DNA of 64,000 nucleotides from CAXTPV01 sp965276715 (GCA_965276715.1 OZ255622.1:2666001-2730000), one strand, 5' to 3'. Positions 16,085-25,800 are shown, counted from the stretch's first letter. Program-made: numbers and translations. Notes: a model not told the origin generated them from the letters alone.

Positions 16085-17888
16085 CGCGCCCGAGGGCGTC
16101 GGCTCCGGGGCGGCCCGGACCGAGCAGGGCAGGATCCGCGAGCGGATCTTCCGCGGCCACCCCGCCTGCGGCGGCATCGCGATCGGCCCGGCCTACTGCA
16201 CGCATGAGCACGAGGCCGACCAGTCCGGCCGCGCCCTCAAGCCCGAGGAGGTCGAGGACGAGATCGGCCGCCTCACCCGCGCGACCGAACGCTCGCTTGC
16301 CCAGCTCGCCAAGCTCCGCGCGCGCCTGACCCTGCTGCCCGACGAGAGCGAGCGCGAGATCGCGCCGCTGATCGATGCCTACCGCCAGATGCTCGGCTCC
16401 TCGCGGCTGCTGCGCGGCATCCACCGGCGCATCACCGACGGGCTCGTCTCGGCCGAGCTCGCGGTGGGCGAGGAGGTCCGCCTCGCGGCAGGCCGTCTGC
16501 TCGCCCTGCCCGAGGAGGACGGCGCGTCGCTGCTCCGTCGCGCCGGCGAGGTCGAGGAGATCGGCCGCCGCCTGATCCGCAACCTTGCCGAGGTGCCGTT
16601 CCGGGCGCTCGGCGACATGCCGCGTGGCGCGATCCTGATCGCCGACCGTCTGCGGCCCGCCGATGTGGCGCTGATCGATCCGACCCGTGTCGCGGGCGTC
16701 GCCACCGACGAAGGGGGAGCCGCCGACCACACCGCGATCATGCTGTGCGCGCTCGGCATTCCGTCCGTCATCGCCGCCGCCGGCGTGGCCGAGGCGGCCC
16801 GCGACGGTCATTTCGTCGTCATCGACGGCAACGCCGGAACAGCGACGCTCGATCCGTCGCGGGTGACCCGGGCCGAGGCTCGCCGCGGCGTCGCCCAGCA
16901 CGCGAGCGAGCGCCAGCGCCTGGCCAGGCTGCGCCGCCTGCCGGCGCGGCTCGCGAGCGGCGAGGCGGTCGAGCTGCAATCCAACCTCGAGCTGCCCGCC
17001 GAGCTGCCGCTCGTGGTCCAGTCGGGCGCCAGCGGCATCGGCCTGCTGCGAAGCGAGTTCCTGTTCATCGCCACCGAGCAGCTGCCCGACGAGGCGGCGC
17101 AGGCCACAGCCTATGCCGGCATCGTCAAGACGATGGCGGGCGATGTCACCACCATCCGCCTGCTCGACTGGGGCGGCGAGAAGGAGAGTGCCGCGATGGA
17201 ACGCGCCGGTGTCGGCCCGCGCGAGCGCGAGGCCAATCCGGCGCTCGGCCTGCGCGGCCTGCGCCTGCTGCTGGCCCATCCCGAACTCCTCGAGACCCAG
17301 TTCGCGGCGATCCTGGCCGCGTCGCTCGCGGGCCCGGTCAGGGTGATGCTGCCGATGGTGACCAACATCGGCGAGTTCCGCACCGCCCGCGAGGCCTACG
17401 AGCGGGTCGGCCGCCGCCTGCGCCGGCGCGGCGTCAAGCTGCCGCAGAAGCTGCCGCCGCTCGGCGCGATGATCGAGACGCCCGGCGCCGCGCTGATGGC
17501 CGACGTCTTCGCGCTCGAGGCCGATTTCCTGTCGATCGGCACCAACGACCTGACGATGTACGCGCTGGCCGTCGACCGCGGCTCGAGCGAGGTCGCCGGC
17601 CTCTACGATCCCGTCCATCCGGCGGTGCTGCGCCTGATCGGCGAGACCACCGAAGCGGCACTCCGCTTGCGCAAGCCGGTCTCGATCTGCGGCGAGATGG
17701 CCGGCAACCCGAAGCTCGCCCCGCTCCTGCTCGGCCTCGGCCTGCGCTCGTTCAGCATGAACGCGTCGGCGCTGCCGCGCGTCAAGCAGGCCATCCGCGC
17801 CGTGTCGCTCGATGAGTGCGTCCGGCTGGCGCGGCGCGTGCTCGAGGAAAGCGATTCGGTCCGGATCGCGGCACTCCTGCACGCTTGA
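16071..17888 (+). CDS. ptsI: PTS enzyme I (phosphoenolpyruvate-protein phosphotransferase)
   Basis: 605 residues with no GAF domain, so it is EI rather than PtsP. The N-terminal helical HPr-binding domain is followed by the swivelling phospho-His region. There the usual GGRTSHTAI is EGGAADHTAIM, with the His kept at about residue 220. The PEP-binding barrel has IGLLRSEFLF, MLPMV, IETPGAA, SIGTNDLTMYALAVDR and the catalytic Cys540 in SICGEMAG. It takes phosphate from PEP and passes it to HPr. It is the last gene of the operon; a twin hairpin follows. Confidence 0.95.
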   Translation: MNRTDAPEGVGSGAARTEQGRIRERIFRGHPACGGIAIGPAYCTHEHEADQSGRALKPEEVEDEIGRLTRATERSLAQLAKLRARLTLLPDESEREIAPLIDAYRQMLGSSRLLRGIHRRITDGLVSAELAVGEEVRLAAGRLLALPEEDGASLLRRAGEVEEIGRRLIRNLAEVPFRALGDMPRGAILIADRLRPADVALIDPTRVAGVATDEGGAADHTAIMLCALGIPSVIAAAGVAEAARDGHFVVIDGNAGTATLDPSRVTRAEARRGVAQHASERQRLARLRRLPARLASGEAVELQSNLELPAELPLVVQSGASGIGLLRSEFLFIATEQLPDEAAQATAYAGIVKTMAGDVTTIRLLDWGGEKESAAMERAGVGPREREANPALGLRGLRLLLAHPELLETQFAAILAASLAGPVRVMLPMVTNIGEFRTAREAYERVGRRLRRRGVKLPQKLPPLGAMIETPGAALMADVFALEADFLSIGTNDLTMYALAVDRGSSEVAGLYDPVHPAVLRLIGETTEAALRLRKPVSICGEMAGNPKLAPLLLGLGLRSFSMNASALPRVKQAIRAVSLDECVRLARRVLEESDSVRIAALLHA

Positions 17889-17891
17889 AGG

Positions 17892-17935
17892 CCAGGGGCG
17901 CTGCCCCTGGACCCCGTTGGGGCCGGCGGCCCCAA
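17892..17935. repeat. Twin-hairpin repeat after ptsI (copy 3)
   Basis: CCAGGGGC-gct-GCCCCTGG (17892-17910) and TTGGGGCC-ggc-GGCCCCAA (17917-17935) are both perfect 8-bp stems with 3-nt loops. They begin 3 nt after the ptsI stop and likely end its transcript. The spacer is ACCCCG. Confidence 0.82.
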
Positions 17936-18012
17936 ACCCGCGTGAGATAAGGGCTTGCTCAAGACTCCCGTATACTTCGCATCCGCGGATGCATCGCGAC
18001 AGGAGAGTTCGT

Positions 18013-18240
18013 TTGGCGCAACGAAGGGGGTTCGACGACGAGACCCTGCCGGTCTCGATCAAGATCTCGGCGACAGCGTCGCGCGGCACGGCGCCGATCG
18101 AGCGGCAGCCGCGCGGTTTCGACGACGTCGCCATTCCGGTCACGATCACGATTCCGATGACGCCGGAGCTGCGCGCGCATCTCGCTCGCTCTCGTTCGGA
18201 GGGCCCTTCGTCAGCCTCCGCCCCCGGGAACGCTCCGCTA
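18013..18240 (+). pseudogene. 5' part of an open frame split by an IS630 element
   Basis: A TTG at 18013 follows AGGAG with good spacing, and 76 codons run to the insertion point. Two similar blocks, RRGFDDETLPVSIKIS and PRGFDDVAIPVTITIP, are visible: an imperfect internal repeat of about 13 residues spaced 28 residues apart. Downstream of TPELRAHLARSR the frame hits the IS and stops at 18267. If the IS and one TA copy are removed, the frame runs on without a stop into the hydrolase part at 19422, giving one 264-codon product. I do not recognise the N-terminal family. The upstream piece is higher in GC than the downstream piece, so a fused origin is possible. Confidence 0.6.
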
Positions 18241-19419
18241 GTGTCCTGCTCCGCAATTGCCGACTAATATCTCCTGATCGTGAGAGTTTCGGGAGAAATG
18301 CCTTGATGGGACGACCGATCAAGCGACTGCGTGCTGAACCTGGCGCTGTCACGGAGCTTCGACGCCGGTCGCGGTCGGCCATCGTCGACGTGCGGGAGCG
18401 CGAGCGTGCCGACATCATCCTGCTTCGGCTCGACGGCGTCGGGGTTGAAGCCGTCGCCGAGCGGCTGAATACGACGCCCAAGCGCGTCTCGACGTGGTCG
18501 AGGCGGTTCGAGAGGTTCGGTCTTGCGGGGCTGGATGATCGACCGGGTCGTGGCCGCAAGGCTTCGATCCCGGAGGTGAAAGTGGCACGCGTGCTGACCG
18601 AAGCGACCCGTCCGCCGAAGGGTAGACGCCGCTGGAGCCTGCGGTCGATGAGCCGTCACGCCGGGGTCTCCGCGAGTTCGGTCCAGCGCCTGTGGTCGAG
18701 GAACGACCTCAAGCCACATCGTCTGAGGACCTTCAAGCTGTCGAACGATCCGAAATTCGAGGAGAAGTTCTGGGACGTCATCGGGCTGTATCTCAATCCG
18801 CCCGCGAAGGCGCTGGTGCTGTGCTGCGACGAGAAAAGCCAATGCCAGGCGCTCGAACGCACGCAACTGGGCCTCCCGCTGGCGCCGAAGCGCCCGCCCA
18901 CGATGACGCACGACTACGTCAGGCATGGCACGATCACACTGTTCGCAGCCCTCAGCCAGTTGACCGGAAAGCTGATCAGCCGCACCGAGGCGAGCCACAC
19001 GCATGTCGAATGGCTGCGTTTCCTCAAGCAGATTGATCGCGAGACGCCGTCCGACGTCGATCTGCATCTGATCGCGGACAACTACGCCACCCATAAACAT
19101 CCCAATGTGCGGGCGTGGCTGGGCAGACACCCTCGTTTCCACATGCACTTCACGCCGACCTCGTCCTCGTGGCTCAATCTGGTCGAGCGCTTCTTCGCCG
19201 ACCTAACCGGCGACGTGATCCGTGTCGGCAGCTTCACGTCGGTCAACGAACTGGTCCGTGACATCAAAGCCTATCTCGCCGTGCGCAATGCCGATCCAAA
19301 GCCATACGTCTGGAAAGCCACGGGCGCCGAAATCCTCGCAAAAATCAAACGAGCACGCGTCGCGCTTACCGAAACCACGGCTGCATGACTTCCTGGTCGG
19401 CAATTGCGAATCGGGACAC
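18241..19419 (+). mobile_element. Complete IS630-family insertion sequence
   Basis: 1179 bp flanked by a TA duplication (18239-18240 and 19420-19421), the target rule of the IS630/Tc1 group. The 24-bp terminal inverted repeats share GTGTCC, two interior bases and CGCAATTGCCGAC (21 of 24 identical). It contains one intact transposase gene on the + strand. Its left end splits an open frame at a CTA codon. The intact ends and gene indicate a recent insertion. Confidence 0.93.
18306..19388 (+). CDS. IS630-family transposase
   Basis: 360 residues from the ATG at 18306; the longer in-frame upstream ORF crosses the IS end and is not native. The N-terminal HTH region includes ADIILLRLDGVGVEAVAERL and KRVSTWSRRFERFGL. 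The DDE catalytic residues are Asp175 (CCDEKSQ), Asp258 (IADNYATH) and Glu294 (SSWLNLVERFF). It is full length and appears functional. Confidence 0.95.
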   Translation: MGRPIKRLRAEPGAVTELRRRSRSAIVDVRERERADIILLRLDGVGVEAVAERLNTTPKRVSTWSRRFERFGLAGLDDRPGRGRKASIPEVKVARVLTEATRPPKGRRRWSLRSMSRHAGVSASSVQRLWSRNDLKPHRLRTFKLSNDPKFEEKFWDVIGLYLNPPAKALVLCCDEKSQCQALERTQLGLPLAPKRPPTMTHDYVRHGTITLFAALSQLTGKLISRTEASHTHVEWLRFLKQIDRETPSDVDLHLIADNYATHKHPNVRAWLGRHPRFHMHFTPTSSSWLNLVERFFADLTGDVIRVGSFTSVNELVRDIKAYLAVRNADPKPYVWKATGAEILAKIKRARVALTETTAA

Positions 19420-19988
19420 TAGGGCGCCGCAACCAGTTGTTGCCGCACATCGCCCAATCGCGAGGAGCAAGGGTCAGCCAAGGAGCGAGTCAGGACGGCG
19501 CACCGCCCCATCATGCCGCAGCGAGCATTGGGCTGGGACGATATATGCCCCGGCCGGGCGACGTGGCACTGTTGGCGCGGATGATGTTCACGGAGGCCGC
19601 GGGAGACACCGATGCGTATGCTGGCGCGGGCTTCGCTGCGGTGAATCGTATTGGTGCCCGTGACTACGGAAACCTCCGGTCGCTGCCAGATGTCCTGACA
19701 GCGCCGAAACAATTTCAAGGTATGGCGCACGGAGACCAATTATATGCCAAAGCCGAAAAGCCGGGCAGCCTGACCGGTTCAGATGCGACCGCTTTCCGTA
19801 AGGCTCAGTCAATAGCGGCGTCGATCCTTGAGGGAACGATACCGGATCCAACCCACGGAGCCACTTCGTTCCATTCTGGACCGAATGCGGGTTCATTGGG
19901 CCCGCAAATCAAGTCTGGAAGGCTGGTGCCCTCCGTCCAACTCGGGAAATTCCGCTTTTTCAAGGTGGCAGGTAAAACTGATGAATGA
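19404..19988 (+). CDS. SleB-like cell-wall hydrolase, 5' end displaced by the IS
   Basis: The domain covers residues from about GDVALLARMMFTEAAGD to HSGPNAG, matching the SleB/Hydrolase_2 lytic transglycosylase family: catalytic Glu in FTEAAGD, a VNRIGARDYG segment and GATSFHSGPN. It would cut peptidoglycan. The frame is open from the TTG at 19404 inside the IS end; the nearest ATG is at 19545 and would still encode the whole domain. No signal peptide is visible, so the native start may have been in the split frame at 18013. GC is clearly lower than the core genome, and codons such as GGA, AGG and ATA appear. Three orphan genes follow. Confidence 0.8.
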   Translation: MRIGTLGRRNQLLPHIAQSRGARVSQGASQDGAPPHHAAASIGLGRYMPRPGDVALLARMMFTEAAGDTDAYAGAGFAAVNRIGARDYGNLRSLPDVLTAPKQFQGMAHGDQLYAKAEKPGSLTGSDATAFRKAQSIAASILEGTIPDPTHGATSFHSGPNAGSLGPQIKSGRLVPSVQLGKFRFFKVAGKTDE

Positions 19989-20027
19989 TCCTTCTTCAAT
20001 TCCTGTATCGTTATCCGTTCTCGCAGC

Positions 20028-20435
20028 ATGAAGAAGTCTGACTGGTCGGTTGCGATGCTCGCAACCCTCTTGGTTTTCTGCAACCGGATTGGCCCCGTGG
20101 CCGCTGCATGCAACCAGGGAAACCCTGCCGTGACCGGTGGATGTTATATGGTAGCCGGAACTGCCCTTCAATCAGCGGATATCGGCATGGTGCTGGATGT
20201 CAGGGGTCGACACACCCTAGTGCTATCATCGCCTCCGGGAGAAGAAAGATATGCACCGCCAGAGGTCGAAGGCCCACTGGATCAATCCGTCTCCGCGAGC
20301 GTCAGCGGTAGATTTCGTGTCTGCCCTCTTCCTGAACAGCCCAACCAATTCGAACGTGGCTCCGTCCATTACGTCTGCATAAGCGAGGCTTTCGACGTTC
20401 TGGTCCAAGGAGCGCCTGTATCGTCAGGAAAGTAA
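20028..20435 (+). CDS. Secreted protein of unknown function
   Basis: 135 residues starting MKKSDWSVAMLATLLVFC. A signal peptide ends near VAAACNQ. The mature part has four cysteines and beta-strand-like segments (GMVLDVRGRHTLVLSSPP, GRFRVCPLP, VHYVCISEAFDVLVQG). I do not recognise a family. It lies 39 bp after the hydrolase, in the low-GC patch, and may be an accessory or immunity partner of the hydrolase; that is only a guess from position. Confidence 0.6.
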   Translation: MKKSDWSVAMLATLLVFCNRIGPVAAACNQGNPAVTGGCYMVAGTALQSADIGMVLDVRGRHTLVLSSPPGEERYAPPEVEGPLDQSVSASVSGRFRVCPLPEQPNQFERGSVHYVCISEAFDVLVQGAPVSSGK

Positions 20436-20473
20436 TTCTTCAACCAGAAATCTCGAGAACACCGATCTCGCCT

Positions 20474-20971
20474 ATGAGCTTTCCAGAGGTTCCAGAAAAT
20501 CTGGCGCGCCGATCCGTCATCTGCTTCGGGGCTTTCACTGCGTCAATCATGCTCGCGGCTTGTCTGCTCCACCTCATTCGAAGCGGAGAGGCCTGCACGT
20601 CGACCTTGCTGGAACGGCAATTCTCGCCTGATCGAGCTTGGCGAGCAGACGTCATCGAGGCGATTTGCCCCATCGGCTTCCTTGCGATGACCGATGTCGA
20701 GGACTCCGTTACGATAACAGATCTACGTCATCCCAGCCGTCAAGAGGACCTCCTGCAAGTCTCGACCGGCGGGAATGACAACGAGCGTCTTCGTATCGGC
20801 TGGGGGGCGCCGCTCACGCTCCGCGTCGACGTCCCCTACGTCACCTACCTCGTTGTCCAATCTCTTGCCTTCGGACCCGTACGACTCGATCTGCACTCCG
20901 AGCCGAACGATCCTGCGTCAATCAAAGCCCGGACCGCGTGGGAGCGCGCGCATGGACTTCCGGTTTTCTGA
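20474..20971 (+). CDS. Membrane-anchored protein of unknown function
   Basis: 165 residues with one N-terminal hydrophobic segment (SVICFGAFTASIMLAACLLHLI), then a soluble part containing two Cys (EACTSTLL, EAICPIGFL). No family is recognised. The ATG lies 38 bp after the preceding gene, on the same strand. GC and codon use match the other genes of this patch rather than the core. Confidence 0.55.
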   Translation: MSFPEVPENLARRSVICFGAFTASIMLAACLLHLIRSGEACTSTLLERQFSPDRAWRADVIEAICPIGFLAMTDVEDSVTITDLRHPSRQEDLLQVSTGGNDNERLRIGWGAPLTLRVDVPYVTYLVVQSLAFGPVRLDLHSEPNDPASIKARTAWERAHGLPVF

Positions 20972-21017
20972 CGTTTGTCGACCAGTCGGCGATCTCGCGC
21001 CAAAACGAGAGACCGGA

Positions 21018-21584
21018 TCACGAGCATTCATCCCAGGTCGTGTCGGTGTAGGTGAGAATGATAAACCAATGTCGAGCCAATCTTTCGACGCGCCAGACAG
21101 GGCATGGCACACCGGCAATCTTTCCGGCATCGCCTCTATGAATTGACAAGTTGCCGCTCTTGTCATAAACGAGATACGAGGATGTCCAGTCTAGAATTCC
21201 CCAGGTCTTCCACTCGATGTGAGGAAGAACTCCAGCGTGGACCGTTTGCGTGGCGATATCGCGCAGGGTTGAAGGCGACGTAAACTCCCAGTCGATGGTG
21301 TCGACGGCAAACCAACCGCGTCTCGGACCAATGACGAGAACGATGGATGACGTGGCCACGAAGAGCCCCGTCAGAAGAAGACGCGAGCGCCTGAGGTCTC
21401 TCGGCGATGTGATGGTCCACATCACGAGCAGTGCGACGACGAAATAGCGGCAGGGCGCGAGAAGAAATTCATAGATCAGGAAGCCGATGTCACGGCATAC
21501 GATCGCGGGGACCGTGAGCACGATGGCCGTCCCTACGGCAAGGGTCGACTTCGCGACATCGGATCGGCTGAAGGGGTGGAACAT
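21018..21584 (-). CDS. Membrane protein of unknown function
   Basis: 188 residues with three likely membrane segments (KSTLAVGTAIVLTVPAIV, YFVVALLVMWTI, LLLTGLFVATSSIVLVIG) and a soluble C-terminal part rich in Trp (WKTWGILDWTSSYLVYDKSG). No family is recognised. It converges on the previous gene, separated by 46 bp. It is part of the low-GC patch. Confidence 0.55.
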   Translation of the reverse strand: MFHPFSRSDVAKSTLAVGTAIVLTVPAIVCRDIGFLIYEFLLAPCRYFVVALLVMWTITSPRDLRRSRLLLTGLFVATSSIVLVIGPRRGWFAVDTIDWEFTSPSTLRDIATQTVHAGVLPHIEWKTWGILDWTSSYLVYDKSGNLSIHRGDAGKIAGVPCPVWRVERLARHWFIILTYTDTTWDECS

Positions 21585-21774
21585 GACCGTTCATTATCAC
21601 CGGACAAATGGGTCCGGCGTCGACAGTCTCTGCGCGCGACTGAGCCGGGCAGGCGCGCTCGTCCCGGCCTCCCCTGGGATCGCGTTGCCGTTATCCTACA
21701 GTAACTAACCCTCGTTAAGCATTGAATAACATCAATTTCCTGCCCAGGGTGCGCCGCACAAAAGGAGTGCGCGC

Positions 21775-22836
21775 ATGCCCTATACCGGACCAGGCACGAC
21801 CCTCGACGGCGCCGCCGTCTACAAGACGGCGTCGCTCGCGACAATCCTTCCCCCGTCCGTCGTCACCCAGATCGACGATGCCGGTTACGCCGATCTCGAC
21901 TTCGCCTATGGCCTTTCGTCCGAGCCGAGCACGACGGTCACCATCGGCGGCACGCCCAGCGCCCCGACCGTCGGCTACACCGATGCCTCCGGCAATCCCG
22001 CCACGCTCTCCGTCGCCAGCGTCGGCGCGCAGGGCTCGAACGGCTTCCAGTTCACCGACCCGTCCGGAAGCCTCTGGACGGTGGTCGACCAGCCCGTCGC
22101 CGGCGCCACCGCCGCCGACCCGATCCTCGACATGGCGATCGCGATGGAGGCCGGCAATCCGGTTCTCGATCTCGAGCTCCAGCAGCTCAAGAGCACCATC
22201 GACAGCATCACCGGCGGCAATCCGCTCGCCTTCCCGACCAATCCGATCGATCAGCCGCCCTGCTTCGCGCGCGGCACCAGGATCAGGACCGCGGCCGGCG
22301 AGGTCGCCGTCGAGGACCTCGCCGAGGGCGACCGCGTGGTGCTCGCGACCGGCGGGGACGCGGCGATCACCTGGATCGGCCGGCGCAGGGTGCATGTCGG
22401 CCGCCACCCCGAACCCGCTTCGGTCGGCCCGGTCCGCATCGAGGCCGGGGCGCTCGACGGCCAAGTGCCGCAGCGACCGCTTCGTGTCAGTGCAGACCAC
22501 GCGCTGCTGCTCGACGGCGTCCTGGTTCCGGCCGGATTGCTCGTCAATGCCAGCAACATCGTCCAGGAGACCGCCGGCACCGTCGAGTATTTCCACGTCG
22601 AGCTCGCCCGGCACGCGGTGCTGCTCGCCGAGGGCGCGGCTGCCGAGACCTATCTCGACACCGGCAACCGCGGCAATTTCGCCAACGCCTCGATCGTCAC
22701 CCTGACCCCCGGCATGACGTCATTGCCGGGCCACGGCGCGTCGCCTTGCGCCGAGATGGTGTTCGGCGGCGAGCGCCTCGATCGCATACGCGCGGCGATC
22801 GCCGCGAATATCCGGGACCTGCGCGCCGCTTCCTGA
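21775..22836 (+). CDS. Hint-domain surface protein
   Basis: 353 residues; AAAGGAG lies before the ATG at 21775. The N-terminal ~155 residues are low-complexity and rich in Gly, Ser, Thr and Pro. A Hint (hedgehog/intein) domain begins at about Cys163 (PPCFARGTRIRTAAGEVAVEDL), with GDRVVLATGGDAAITWIG and the block-B His in LRVSADHALLL. Hint_2 proteins of this shape are common in Acetobacteraceae and Rhodobacterales and may autoprocess at the Cys. No signal peptide is visible, so a type I-like secretion is plausible. A 10-bp GC hairpin follows the stop. Confidence 0.85.
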   Translation: MPYTGPGTTLDGAAVYKTASLATILPPSVVTQIDDAGYADLDFAYGLSSEPSTTVTIGGTPSAPTVGYTDASGNPATLSVASVGAQGSNGFQFTDPSGSLWTVVDQPVAGATAADPILDMAIAMEAGNPVLDLELQQLKSTIDSITGGNPLAFPTNPIDQPPCFARGTRIRTAAGEVAVEDLAEGDRVVLATGGDAAITWIGRRRVHVGRHPEPASVGPVRIEAGALDGQVPQRPLRVSADHALLLDGVLVPAGLLVNASNIVQETAGTVEYFHVELARHAVLLAEGAAAETYLDTGNRGNFANASIVTLTPGMTSLPGHGASPCAEMVFGGERLDRIRAAIAANIRDLRAAS

Positions 22837-22853
22837 CGACCGAAGTCGAAGAA

Positions 22854-22877
22854 CCGGGGGCCGAGGCCGGCCCCCGG
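22854..22877. terminator. Bidirectional GC hairpin
   Basis: CCGGGGGCCG pairs perfectly with CGGCCCCCGG around an AGGC loop (10-bp stem). It lies between the convergent Hint-domain and RND genes and likely terminates both. Confidence 0.75.
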
Positions 22878-22890
22878 ACCCCCGGCGCGC

Positions 22891-25800
22891 TTACTTCGGC
22901 GGCGTGGTCGGTCCGCCGCGGCGGAACATCGCGCCCGTGCGCTCACGCATCGTCTGGAACGTGACATACAGCATCGGGATCACGAAGATCCCGACGCCGG
23001 AGGCCGCGATCATGCCGGCGAACACCGGCGTGCCCACGTCGCGCCGGCTGATCGCGGCCGCGCCACTCGCGAACACCAGCGGCAGCAGGCTGAGAATGAA
23101 CGCGACCGACGTCATCATCACCGCCCGGAACCGCATGTGCGCGCCCTGCACGGCGGCATCCACGATGCTCACGCCCTCCTCGCGACGCTCCTTCGCGAAT
23201 TCCACGATCAGGATGCCGTTCTTGGCCGCCAGCGCGATCAGCACCACCAGGCCGATCTGCGCATACAGGTCGACCGACAATCCGGCCAGCGTGATCCCGA
23301 TGAACGAGCCGAGCACGCCCACCGCCACCGACAGCAGCACCGGGATCGGGATCACCCAGCTCTCGTAAAGCCCCACCAGGAACAGGAACGCGAACAGGAT
23401 CGACATGAACAGGATCGCGCCGGTCTGCCCCGCCGCCTGCTGCTCCTGGAACGCCGTCCCGGTCCATTCGTAGGCGTAGCCGGGCGGCAGGGTGCGTTTC
23501 GACACGTCGCCCATCGCCGCCAGCGACGACCCGGATGATTCCCCCGGCGCCGGGCTGCCCTGGATGGTGACCGCCCGGTAGTTGTTGTACCGCGTCACCA
23601 CCTGCGGCCCGGTCACCACGTGCAGGCTCGCGATCGCGCGCAACGGCACCGTCCCGCCGCTGCTGTTGCGTATGTAGATCCGCCACAGGTCGGAGATGTT
23701 GCCGCGATCGGCCTCCTCGCCCTGCACGTTGACCTGCCAGACGCGGCCATAGAGGTTGAAGTCGTTGACATAGACGCCGCCGAGCGTCGTGCCGACGGTA
23801 TTGAAGATGTCGCTGATGTTGACGCCGAGCGACTGCGCCTTGGCGCGGTCGATGTCGAGGAACAGCGACGGGTTGGTGTTGGTGAACGTCGAGAATACGC
23901 GTGCCAGGTGCGGATCGCCGTTGGCGCTGGCGACCAGTCCCTGCATCACGCCGTTGATGTCGTTGTAGTCCTGGCCTTCCAGTCCTTCGAGTTCGTATTC
24001 GAAACCACCCGATGTCGACAGGCCGATGATCGGCGGCAGGTTGAACGGGAACACGGTCGCGGTCCGGATCTGCTGCCCGAGACCGAAGATGTGCCCGATC
24101 AGGCCTTGCGCGGACGAGGCGACCGTCGTGCGGTCCGCGAAGGGCTTGAGCCTGACGAACAGGAACCCGACATTGGGCTCCTGCACCGTGTCGATGATCG
24201 AGTAGCCGATCACCTGGAACACTTCCTTGACACCGGCAAGGGGCGCGACCTGGCGCGCGACCTGGTCCATCGTGGCGGACGTACGCGCGACCGACGCGCC
24301 GTCCGGCAGCGAGATCAGCACGAAGAAGCCGCCCTGGTCCTCCTCCGGCAGGAACCCGGTCGGCAGACGTGACACCAGCCCGAACGCGCCCACGGCCACC
24401 ACCGCGATCAGCACGATGCCGAGCACGCTGACCCGCACCAGCCGGCGCACCACCGAGGCGTAGCCGTTGCGAGTCCTCTCGATGCCGCGAAGCACGCGTC
24501 CCATGATCCCGCGCTTCGGGCCGCCATGGCGAAGGAACACCGCGCAGAGCGCCGGCGACAAGGTCAGCGCGTTCAGCGCCGAGATCACCATCGCCGAACT
24601 GATCGTCACCGCGAACTGGCGGAACAATTGTCCCGACAGGCCGGGGATGAACGCGATCGGGATGAACACCGACAGCAGAACCAGCGTGATCGCGATGATC
24701 GGCGCGGTGATCTGCGTCATCGCGAGCTTGGCGGCATCCTTGGGCGCCATCTCGGGATTTTCTTCCATCACCCGCTCGACATTCTCGACGACGACGATCG
24801 CGTCGTCGACGACGAGGCCGATCGCCACCACCATCGCCAGCAGCGAGACCGTGTTGGCCGAGAAGCCGAGCGCCGTCATGATCGCGAACGCGCCGATCAG
24901 GCTCACCGGCACCGCGACCGTCGGGATGATCGCCGCCCGCACGCTGCCGAGGAACAGGAACACCACGATCACCACGAGGACGAACGCCTCGAGCAGAGTC
25001 TTGATCACTTCATGCACGGTATCGCTGACGAAGGTCGTGCTGTCGTAGGTCACGTCATAGGCGACATCGCTCGGGAACCGCTTCGCCAGGTAGGCGAGCC
25101 GGGTGTTCACCGCGGTCGCGGTGTCGAGCGCGTTCGCACCCGGCGCCAGATAGATCGCGAGCGGCACCGACGGCGACTGGTTAAGCTTGGCCTCGGAGTC
25201 GAGATTCTGCGCGCCCAGCTCGACATGCGCCACGTCGCCGATCCGCAGCACCGATCCGTCCGGGTTGGCGCGCAGCACGATGTTGGAGAACTGCCTGGTG
25301 CTGGTCAGCCGTCCCGTGGTCTGCACGTTGAGCTGGTATTGCTGCTGCTGGCTGATCGGGCGCGCGCCGATCCGGCCGATCGCGGCGACCGTGCTCTGGG
25401 CCGCGATCGCGTTGGTGATGTCCGTCGGCGACAGGCCCAGATTGTTGATCCGGTTGATGTCGAACCAGACGCGCATGGAGTATTTCTGCCTGCTCAGCAG
25501 GCTCGCCTGACCGACGCCGGTGATCCGGCTGATCTCGTCGATGACGTTGATCGTCATGTAGTTGGCGAGGAACAGCACGTCGTAGGTCTTCTTGGGCGAA
25601 TAGAAGTTGACGAACTCCAGGATCGCCGAGGACTTCTTCTGCACCGTCGTGCCTTCGAGCTGCACCTCGGACGGCAACTCGGGTGTGGCCGTCTGCACCC
25701 GGTTGAGAACGTTGACGGTGTTGATGTCCGGGTTGGTCCCGAGCAGGAACGACACCACGAGGCTGTAGGACCCGTCATTGCCGCTGAAGGACCGCATGTA

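Noticed and set aside
16734..16763. EI active site as inactive
   Set aside because: The phospho-accepting His and neighbouring TAIM are kept; only the two residues before it differ, so I do not call it inactive.
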